Below are positions 1 to 5,441 of a DNA stretch of 16,676 bases, piece after piece. The notes under the pieces are model-generated. The model was not told the origin of the DNA. It did not search any database and saw nothing but the letters and a program-made list of their open reading frames with translations. Position 1 is the stretch's first letter. Each line of letters opens with the position of its first letter. The DNA is taken from the NCBI GenBank assembly GCA_031262285.1, contig JAISHZ010000129.1, forward strand, positions 1 to 16,676, read 5' to 3'. The position numbers were made by a program, and so were the translations under genes. Origin of the DNA: Lachnospiraceae bacterium (lineage in GTDB: Bacteria > Bacillota_A > Clostridia > Lachnospirales > Lachnospiraceae).

Positions 1-1
1 T

Positions 2-772
2 AACTTGGCAAAAGGTCTGCTCTACGCGATCAACGGCGGTGTTGATGAAGTGTCCAAAAAGCAAATCGGACCTAGATATCGCAAAGTGGAAGGCGATGTT
101 TTAGAGTATAACGATGTAATGAGCAAATTCCTGGATATGATGGAGTGGCAAGCAGACGTATATGTCAATACCCTTAACATCATTCACTATATGCATGATA
201 AATACTGCTACGAAAGAGCACAGATGGCGCTCCATGACAGAGATGTGAAGAGATACTTCGCAACCGGTATCGCCGGTCTTTCCATCGTAGCGGATTCCTT
301 CTCCGCGATTAAGTACGCAAAAGTAGAAGTGGTACGTGACGATGATGGAATCATTGTTGACTTCAAGATCACAGGAGACTTCCCGAAATACGGCAACGAT
401 GATGACCGTGTTGACAGCATTGCACAAGAGATCGTACACAAATTTATGACGGCTGTCAGAAGACATCACACCTACCGTAACGGCGTACCTACCACCTCCA
501 TATTGACGATTACCTCCAACGTAACCTACGGGAAAGCTACCGGCAACACACCGGACGGTCGCCGCAAAGGTCAACCTTTCGCACCCGGTGCCAATCCGAT
601 GCACGGACGCGATACCCACGGAGCAGTCGCTTCTCTTTCTTCAGTCGGCAAATTACCGTTTGAAGACGCACAGGACGGTATCTCCAATACCTTTACGATT
701 ATCCCCGGTGCGCTTGGCAAAGAGGATAAAGTCTTTTCGGGAGATTTGGAAATTGATTTGAATCTTTCATAA
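2..772 (+). CDS. pflB: Pyruvate formate-lyase (formate acetyltransferase), catalytic body, 5' end outside the window, no glycyl-radical domain
   Basis: PFL converts pyruvate and CoA to acetyl-CoA and formate in the anaerobic cytoplasm. The 256 visible codons match the PFL barrel: [16 protein letters not shown] at the left edge, then [16 protein letters not shown], [39 protein letters not shown] and [17 protein letters not shown]. In the family, the catalytic Cys-Cys pair lies about 20 residues before the first visible residue, so it should be just off the window. The unusual point is the end. After [12 protein letters not shown], where family members run on into the roughly 65-residue glycyl-radical domain, this frame reads about 15 more residues and stops. 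Two small ORFs with their own ribosome binding sites follow, one of them a full glycyl-radical domain. The reading frame is otherwise intact and well conserved, so I read this as a split enzyme rather than a decaying gene. A sequencing or assembly error cannot be excluded, but is unlikely given two clean downstream starts. Confidence 0.93.
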   Translation, partial: NLAKGLLYAINGGVDEVSKKQIGPRYRKVEGDVLEYNDVMSKFLDMMEWQADVYVNTLNIIHYMHDKYCYERAQMALHDRDVKRYFATGIAGLSIVADSFSAIKYAKVEVVRDDDGIIVDFKITGDFPKYGNDDDRVDSIAQEIVHKFMTAVRRHHTYRNGVPTTSILTITSNVTYGKATGNTPDGRRKGQPFAPGANPMHGRDTHGAVASLSSVGKLPFEDAQDGISNTFTIIPGALGKEDKVFSGDLEIDLNLS

Positions 773-800
773 ATATGCAAACAGAACAGGAGGAGTCCCC

Positions 801-995
801 ATGAATGACAAAGAAATGATTGATGATCTGGTACAAATGCTGGATGCCGGGATGACACAGGGAGTCGGTCATATCAACGTGGAAGCCGGAAAAGGCAAAA
901 GCGAAGTTCAAACAATGGGGTGCACCGACTGCTCCAGAACACCCTTAGCTTGCAGTGTTCCGACCCTACAGCAAGGGCTAGACGATTACCGTTGA
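801..995 (+). CDS. Small protein with a partial glycyl-radical-domain-like N-terminus and a Cys-containing tail
   Basis: This 64-residue ORF has a strong ribosome binding site (AGGAGGA about 7 nt before the ATG) and starts 28 nt after the truncated PFL body. Residues 7-29 ([21 protein letters not shown]) align without gaps to residues 9-31 of the stand-alone glycyl-radical domain downstream ([21 protein letters not shown]), so the two look like paralogous segments. The rest differs. There is no RVSGYAV radical loop; instead there is a tail with Cys41, Cys44 and Cys51 (C-x2-C-x6-C) ending QQGLDDYR. I do not recognise this tail. The three cysteines could bind metal or act in redox chemistry, which is inference only. 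The DNA for the tail also contains several potential RNA stems, so part of the ORF could be the read-out of a structured RNA. Its position inside a PFL operon suggests a role in PFL assembly, protection or activation. Confidence 0.6.
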   Translation: MNDKEMIDDLVQMLDAGMTQGVGHINVEAGKGKSEVQTMGCTDCSRTPLACSVPTLQQGLDDYR

Positions 996-1086
996 GGGAG
1001 GCACTTCCCCAATAGGGAAAGGAAGCCACCACATAGTGAGAGGATGGGAGTGTAAGCACTTCCAATCAAAAGAAGGAGGTATTGCT

Positions 1087-1332
1087 ATGGCAGCAACAAG
1101 CGCAGCGCAAGTGGATAACTTAGTATCTTTATTAGACGGATACGCAACCAAAGGCGGACATCATTTAAATATCAATGTTTTGAACAGAGAGACCTTATTG
1201 GATGCACAACAACATCCGGAAAACTACCCGCAACTTACGATCCGGGTATCCGGATACGCAGTAAACTTTATCAAGTTAACTCCGGAACAGCAAGCAGATG
1301 TCATTTCTCGTACATTCCACGAGCAAATCTAA
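1087..1332 (+). CDS. Stand-alone glycyl-radical domain of pyruvate formate-lyase (GrcA/YfiD-like)
   Basis: The 81-residue protein is a complete PFL C-terminal domain: [20 protein letters not shown], then [19 protein letters not shown], then [11 protein letters not shown] with the glycine that carries the radical, then [17 protein letters not shown] 1087 is chosen because a near-perfect Shine-Dalgarno AAGGAGGT ends 6 nt before it, and the homology begins about 9 residues in. The frame is open further upstream, but that part shows no homology. In E. coli the similar protein GrcA (YfiD) is a spare part that restores oxygen-cleaved PFL. Here the adjacent PFL body itself lacks this domain, so the protein probably supplies the radical glycine in normal operation. 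The activase PflA, encoded next, would be expected to act on this small subunit. Confidence in the domain identity is very high; the obligate-subunit role is inferred. Confidence 0.93.
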   Translation: MAATSAAQVDNLVSLLDGYATKGGHHLNINVLNRETLLDAQQHPENYPQLTIRVSGYAVNFIKLTPEQQADVISRTFHEQI

Positions 1333-1377
1333 GCATTGACACAGTCGTGGTTGCGGCTGTTGACGAAGAATACCGAG

Positions 1378-1413
1378 CACAAGACCGTTGGAGGATACCC
1401 CAACGGTCTTGTG
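1378..1413 (+). other. Strong stem-loop after the glycyl-radical domain gene
   Basis: CACAAGACCGTTGG and CCAACGGTCTTGTG form a perfect 14-bp stem with an 8-nt loop. GAATA and TATTC can extend it below a small bulge. It lies about 45 nt after the stop codon. No run of T follows, so it is not a typical intrinsic terminator. It may act as an mRNA 3'-end protector, a processing site, or a partial terminator that keeps pflA expression below that of the PFL subunits. Confidence 0.6.
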
Positions 1414-1428
1414 TATTCTACGTATGTT

Positions 1429-1542
1429 ATGCAATGTCATTTACCTAAGGATTTTCAGCATCGCAAGCCTAAAGAGGCTGATTCTGTGCTGGTTTGCGAA
1501 GTTGGCAAATGTATCAGATGTATTATGCGAATGACATTGTAT
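1429..1542 (+). repeat. Nested imperfect inverted-repeat element between the glycyl-radical domain gene and pflA
   Basis: ATGCAATGTCATT (1429-1441) pairs with AATGACATTGTAT (1530-1542), 12 of 13 positions as Watson-Crick pairs plus one G-U. Inside, TCGCAAGCC (1461-1469) pairs with GGTTTGCGA (1491-1499), allowing a G-U, and AGCC-TAAAG-AGGCT can form a small hairpin at its start. CAGCA (1456-1460) and TGCTG (1487-1491) offer an alternative pairing. The 114-nt block could be a structured leader of pflA or a small inverted-repeat mobile element. I do not recognise a known riboswitch class. Confidence 0.4.
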
Positions 1543-1600
1543 GTCATGAGTAACAATTTTGCATATGCTTATCAGTAATGAGTTGCGAAAGGAGTATGGA

Positions 1601-2353
1601 ATGCAAGGAAGAATACATTCGATTGAGAGCTTTGGCACAGTAGATGGTCCGGGGGTGCGTTTTGTCGTCTTTACCCAAGGCTGTCCCATGCGTTGTGCAT
1701 ACTGTCACAATCCGGATACGTGGAATACAAACGGCGGTACGATGACAGAACCCAAAGAGATCATAACGCAATATGAACGGAATAAAGAGTTTTACAAGGG
1801 CGGCGGGATTACAGTCACGGGTGGCGAACCGATGCTACAAATGGATTTTTTGATCGAATTGTTTACTTTGGCGAAAGCAAAAGAGATACACACATGTATC
1901 GACACTTCCGGCATTCCCTACAATCCCGATGATCAGATCTTCATGGATCAATTAGATCGACTGATGCCATTAACCGATTTGGTGATGCTGGATATCAAGC
2001 ACATCGATCCAGCAAAACACAAAGAATTGACCGGACAGCCCAATACCGGAATCCTTGCCTTTGCCGCTTATTTAGCGCAGCGTAATGTCGCCATGTGGAT
2101 ACGTCATGTCGTGGTACCCGGTATCACAGATGAATCGAAGTACTTGTATGATTTAGGCTATTATATCGGTCAATTTCACAATCTAAAAGCTTTGGATGTG
2201 CTTCCGTACCATACCATGGGAGAAGTCAAGTATGAGAAAATGGGGATTCCTTATCGCTTAAAAGATGTTCCTGCGATGGACAAGGATCTTGTCGTGGAAA
2301 AGAAACAGATCATACTAGAGGGGATTCGGAAAAGGCGGGAAGAAACGAGTTAG
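1601..2353 (+). CDS. pflA: Pyruvate formate-lyase activating enzyme (radical SAM)
   Basis: PflA uses S-adenosylmethionine and a [4Fe-4S] cluster to place the radical on the glycine of PFL. The 250-residue protein has the expected family length. It opens with GRIHSIESFGTVDGPGVRF, then the cluster motif C28-x3-C32-x2-C35 (GCPMRCAYCHNP), then GGGITVTGGEP with the SAM-binding GGE around residues 74-76, then MLDIKHID and the HVVVPGITD segment. ATG 1601 is chosen because AAAGGAG lies about 7 nt upstream and the family N-terminus starts here; the in-frame ATGs at 1559 and 1565 lack such a site. The neighbours fit, since the substrate glycine is encoded in the small ORF just upstream. A ferredoxin gene follows and could supply the electron for SAM cleavage, which is an inference. 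Confidence 0.96.
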   Translation: MQGRIHSIESFGTVDGPGVRFVVFTQGCPMRCAYCHNPDTWNTNGGTMTEPKEIITQYERNKEFYKGGGITVTGGEPMLQMDFLIELFTLAKAKEIHTCIDTSGIPYNPDDQIFMDQLDRLMPLTDLVMLDIKHIDPAKHKELTGQPNTGILAFAAYLAQRNVAMWIRHVVVPGITDESKYLYDLGYYIGQFHNLKALDVLPYHTMGEVKYEKMGIPYRLKDVPAMDKDLVVEKKQIILEGIRKRREETS

Positions 2354-2524
2354 ATAGTAACGCGTGAACTGTAACTGAATTTGCGTAGTGTCGTCAAATT
2401 TCTTTATTGTCTATTGTGCTTGGAGGCATTTTATATTACAATAGTTGCATTGAGGCGTTTTCTACCTCGATGTTATTATCAGCAACATGAAGGAAATATT
2501 TTTATTGAATAGGAGGATGAGTAA

Positions 2525-2695
2525 ATGGCATTTGTAATTGATGATTCATGTGTATCTTGTGGCGCTTGTGCCGCAACGTGCCCGGTGGGAGCTATTTCTG
2601 ATGGTGGTTCTAAGTATGAGATTGATCCCGAAAAATGCATCAGCTGTGGTGCATGCGCGGGTGTCTGCCCGGTAGGCGCTATTTCAGAAGGCTGA
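2525..2695 (+). CDS. 2[4Fe-4S] ferredoxin, clostridial type
   Basis: The 56-residue protein carries two cluster motifs, CVSCGACAATCP and CISCGACAGVCP, each the classical C-x2-C-x2-C-x3-CP. This is the usual size and layout of low-potential bacterial ferredoxins that carry electrons for pyruvate metabolism, hydrogenases and radical SAM enzymes. AGGAGG at 2511-2516 lies 8 nt before the ATG, and the stop is followed by a strong terminator. It starts about 170 nt after pflA, so it may have its own promoter. The spacer contains a weak candidate (TTGTCT at 2407, TATATT at 2432, 19-nt spacing) that I do not trust enough to list separately. The two halves of the protein are near repeats of each other, as is typical of the family. 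Confidence 0.96.
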   Translation: MAFVIDDSCVSCGACAATCPVGAISDGGSKYEIDPEKCISCGACAGVCPVGAISEG

Positions 2696-2719
2696 AATAC
2701 TTAGTATTTATTCGTATTT

Positions 2720-2759
2720 AAAGAAAAAGACGTTCATTCTAATGAACGTCTTTTTCTTT
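2720..2759. terminator. Bidirectional intrinsic terminator between the ferredoxin gene and the dnaB operon
   Basis: AAAGAAAAAGACGTTCATT and AATGAACGTCTTTTTCTTT are perfect 19-bp inverted arms separated by 2 nt, giving a GC-containing stem with T-runs on both strands. It serves the + strand ferredoxin gene and the - strand merR-like gene. The last codons and the stop of the latter (2734-2736) lie inside the stem. Confidence 0.9.
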
Positions 2760-3426
2760 TTTCCTTTTTGGTCGATCTGTCCAATTCGGTTCGCAGGGAT
2801 TGATCCGGCGAATCTTTTCGTAATTTCTCGGCTTTTCTGCCACGGCTTTTGGTTCGTAAGAGCTCGTCCATTTTCTTATAATATTCGTCACTACGCTGAT
2901 CAAGTGTTCGACTGCGTTCTTCTTCGCGTTCTTCGAGTAAGCGGAACTGGTAATCCATCTCTTTGACGACGGTTTCTTTGATCTCGCGGGTCAATTCCTT
3001 GTTGTTTTCTAAAAGTGTTTCGCGGATGAGTTGCTGTAAAAGCCATTGGAGTCGTCTGGCCTTATCTTCGCGGCTTTCCGACGCGACTTGTGTGTTTGGT
3101 GTCGATAAGATATCAAGTGTTGAGGGTTCAGTATCCGTATCAATATCGGAAATTTGTAGTTCGTCTTGTTTTGCTTTGTTTTCTTCCGATGTGATGACAT
3201 CCAATTTGCCGTCTTTTAGAATCATTTTGATCGCCTTCAACTGCAATCCCCTTTCTTTCATCCCCTTGATTTGCTTAAATCGATCCACATCCTCCTTTGT
3301 ATAGTAGCGATGCCCTAGTTCATTGCGCTTAATGGGCAAATGCAATTCTTCCTCCCAGTATCTTAGTACATGGCTCTCTACATGTACTTCTTTTGCGGCG
3401 TCTGAAATTAACAGAACATTACTCAT
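2734..3426 (-). CDS. MerR-like HTH protein with a long charged coiled-coil tail
   Basis: The first 75 or so residues (LLISDAAKEVHVESHVLRYWEE, GHRYYTKEDVDRFKQIKGMKERG) are a MerR-type winged helix-turn-helix. The rest, to residue 230, has no MerR effector domain. It is an acidic linker (around DIDTDTEPSTLD) followed by a helical stretch rich in Glu, Lys and Arg and a basic C-terminus (KKEKRKRRSLE). ATG 3426 is chosen because AGGAG lies 7 nt upstream and the HTH starts there; the frame stays open further upstream into dnaB but shows no homology there. It is the last gene of the rplI-dnaB operon, 83 nt after dnaB. Proteins with this layout in Bacillota are annotated only as MerR-family or HTH proteins; the DNA target is not known to me. 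Its stop lies inside the shared terminator stem. Confidence 0.85.
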   Translation of the reverse strand: MSNVLLISDAAKEVHVESHVLRYWEEELHLPIKRNELGHRYYTKEDVDRFKQIKGMKERGLQLKAIKMILKDGKLDVITSEENKAKQDELQISDIDTDTEPSTLDILSTPNTQVASESREDKARRLQWLLQQLIRETLLENNKELTREIKETVVKEMDYQFRLLEEREEERSRTLDQRSDEYYKKMDELLRTKSRGRKAEKLRKDSPDQSLRTELDRSTKKEKRKRRSLE

Positions 3427-3509
3427 AAGCCAGCTCCTATCCGCGCACTTTTGGCGCTCACGCATATACAGATTAAAAAAGGATGAACAACTACTTATAG
3501 ACGGAGAAA

Positions 3510-4841
3510 TTAATGTTGAAGGTTGACAAATTTTGTATATTGAGGAAGCCAACGTAGTTCAATGGCTCCGATCGGACCATTTCGCTGTTTCGCAATATTT
3601 ACTTCTGCAATCTCTTTTTTGTCCGTATCTTTATTGTAGTAGTCGTCCCGATACAAAAACATGACGACATCAGCATCTTGTTCGATTGCGCCGGAATCAC
3701 GCAAATCGGATAAAATTGGTCTGTGATCGGGTCTTTGTTCTACTGCTCGACTCAGCTGTGACAATGCCAACAGCGGGACGCCCAATTCTCTGGCGATTGA
3801 TTTGAGCGATCTGGAAATATCGGAAATTTCCTGTTGTCGGGAGTCTTTTCTTTGCGTGCTTCCGGTCATTAACTGTAAGTAGTCGATAATGACCATCTCG
3901 ATATGATGTTCCAATTTAAATTTACGACATTTCGAGCGTAGTTCGGCAACGGTAATACCCGGGGTGTCGTCTATGATCAGATTGGAACGTCCAATCATTC
4001 CGGCACTCTCGATGAGTTTTTCCCACTCCGGATCCGTGAGTTGTCCTGTTCGTAGGTGTTGCGCGTCCACTCTCGATTCTAAGGAAAAGAGGCGGTTGAC
4101 CAACTGTTCTTTGCTCATTTCCAGACTGAATATCGCGACAGCTTTTTTTTGTCGAAAAGCCACGTGTTCGGCGATATTGAGAGCAAATGCTGTTTTACCC
4201 ATAGAGGGTCTTGCGGCGATTAAAACCAAATCTGAAGGTTGCATCCCGGCTGTGCGATAATCTAAATCAGTAAAACCGGTTGCGATACCGGTGACGACTC
4301 CTTTATTTCGAGATGCCAATTCGATTTTTTCTAAGGCATCCATGACAATGCGGCGAATGGGAACGAATTCACTAATATTGCGTCGTTGAATGAGCCCAAA
4401 TACTTTCTTTTCGGTCTCCTCCAAAATGACTTCCAGCGATTCTTTTCCGGCATAGCAGGTATTTAGAATCTCTTCGTTTAATCGAATCAATTTACGGAGT
4501 GTGGATTTCTCCGCTACGATATCCGCGTAATATTTGATGTTAGCTGTGGTAGGGACGATCGTTACCAATTCACGAGCGTACTCCAAATTGCTGACTTCCG
4601 AGGGGACATCTTTTTCTTTGAGTCGATTCTGAAGGGTGATCAAATCCACAGGATGACCTTGTTCCCATAGTTCAGCGATGGTTTCAAATAAGATACCGTA
4701 CTGACGGTTGTAGAAGTCCTCCTCCGTCAGAATACCGGCTGCGATCCCGATCGCTTCTCTGTCGAGAATCATCGCTCCGATCACGGATTGTTCCGCTTCA
4801 AGGCTATGTGGTAAGATTCTCTGCAATACATTTTCTTCCAT
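3510..4841 (-). CDS. dnaB: Replicative DNA helicase DnaB (DnaC in B. subtilis naming)
   Basis: This hexameric helicase unwinds DNA at the replication fork. The 443 residues show the N-terminal helicase domain (LPHSLEAEQSVIGAMIL, then EDFYNRQYGILFETI), a linker, and the RecA-like ATPase core. The core has TGFTDLDYRTAGMQPSDLVLIAARPSMGKT (Walker A with K216, T217), SLEMSKEQL, the Walker B MVIIDYLQLM (D320), ALSQLSRAVEQR and DLRDSGAIEQDADVVMFLYR. Length is normal and there is no intein. It starts 15 nt after the rplI stop, so the two are co-transcribed, the conserved arrangement in Bacillota. Confidence 0.98.
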   Translation of the reverse strand: MEENVLQRILPHSLEAEQSVIGAMILDREAIGIAAGILTEEDFYNRQYGILFETIAELWEQGHPVDLITLQNRLKEKDVPSEVSNLEYARELVTIVPTTANIKYYADIVAEKSTLRKLIRLNEEILNTCYAGKESLEVILEETEKKVFGLIQRRNISEFVPIRRIVMDALEKIELASRNKGVVTGIATGFTDLDYRTAGMQPSDLVLIAARPSMGKTAFALNIAEHVAFRQKKAVAIFSLEMSKEQLVNRLFSLESRVDAQHLRTGQLTDPEWEKLIESAGMIGRSNLIIDDTPGITVAELRSKCRKFKLEHHIEMVIIDYLQLMTGSTQRKDSRQQEISDISRSLKSIARELGVPLLALSQLSRAVEQRPDHRPILSDLRDSGAIEQDADVVMFLYRDDYYNKDTDKKEIAEVNIAKQRNGPIGAIELRWLPQYTKFVNLQH

Positions 4842-4856
4842 GCGGATTGTGCCTCT

Positions 4857-5303
4857 TTAGGATGATTTGACATTGATTTTGAGGGTACCTTGAACTTTGG
4901 GGTGAAGTTTGATTACGACTTCATGTAGTCCAAACGTTCTGATGTTTTCGGAAAGTTGTATTTTCTTCTTGTCCAATTCAATTTCAAATTGCGCTTTGTA
5001 CGCTTCCGCAATTTCTTTTCCGGAAATCGATCCAAATGCTTTTCCACCTTCACCGGCTTTCATATAGATAGATATTTCTTTTTCTGAAAGGGTACTAGCG
5101 AGGGTTTGTGCAGCTTCTAATAGTTTCTTTTCTTTTTGCGCAATACGTTCTTTTTGCAATTTTAAATCATTTAAATTTGCGGGGGTGGCTTCTACCGCAA
5201 GCTTTCGAGGTAGTACATAGTTTCTCGCGTAGCCATCGTTGATTTCAATGAGATCCCCTTTTTTGCCAAGGTTTTTATCGTCTTGTAACAAGATTACTTT
5301 CAT
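4857..5303 (-). CDS. rplI: 50S ribosomal protein L9
   Basis: L9 is a two-domain 23S rRNA-binding protein of the large subunit. The sequence starts MKVILLQDDKNLGKKGD and continues EINDGYARNYVLPRKLAVEAT, the signature N-domain. A long charged helix (about residues 41-75) and a C-domain ending in LHPKVQGTLKINVKSS follow. The 148-residue length is typical. The putative ribosome binding site, GGGAG about 5 nt before the ATG, is the tail of the GC-rich palindromic repeat that fills the gap to gdpP. The mobile or amplified repeat has therefore come to lie in, or to provide, the translation start region. Confidence 0.97.
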   Translation of the reverse strand: MKVILLQDDKNLGKKGDLIEINDGYARNYVLPRKLAVEATPANLNDLKLQKERIAQKEKKLLEAAQTLASTLSEKEISIYMKAGEGGKAFGSISGKEIAEAYKAQFEIELDKKKIQLSENIRTFGLHEVVIKLHPKVQGTLKINVKSS

Positions 5304-5307
5304 GCTC

Positions 5308-5441
5308 GCTCCCGTCTGCGCGCCTATGGCGCGCGTTCAAATCAAGGCGTTTGAAAGTCGCTTTCAAACATGCTCCCGTCTGCGCGCCTATGGCGCGCGT
5401 TCAAATCAAGGCATTGCCCCATCTGCGCGCCAAAGGCGCGC
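5308..5441. repeat. Tandem GC-rich palindromic repeats between gdpP and rplI
   Basis: Two identical 41-bp copies lie at 5308-5348 and 5372-5412. Each contains the palindrome GCGCGCC-TAT-GGCGCGC plus the tail TTCAAATCAAGGC. A third, shorter copy lies at 5422-5441 with loop AAA. Between copies 1 and 2, GTTTGAAAG-TCG-CTTTCAAAC (5349-5369) forms a separate perfect hairpin. On the coding strand the unit reads palindrome then GACGGGAGC. A related unit occurs at 7700-7727. The whole gap between gdpP and rplI consists of these units. Confidence 0.85.

Noticed and set aside
101..619. 172-codon open frame on the - strand opposite PFL
   Set aside because: It lies wholly within the conserved PFL coding region, has no ribosome binding site and shows no recognisable motif; it is a shadow of codon bias in pflB.
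3427..3552. Longer start for the MerR-like protein
   Set aside because: The extra 42 residues overlap the end of dnaB, show no homology and lack a ribosome binding site, whereas AGGAG precedes ATG 3426.
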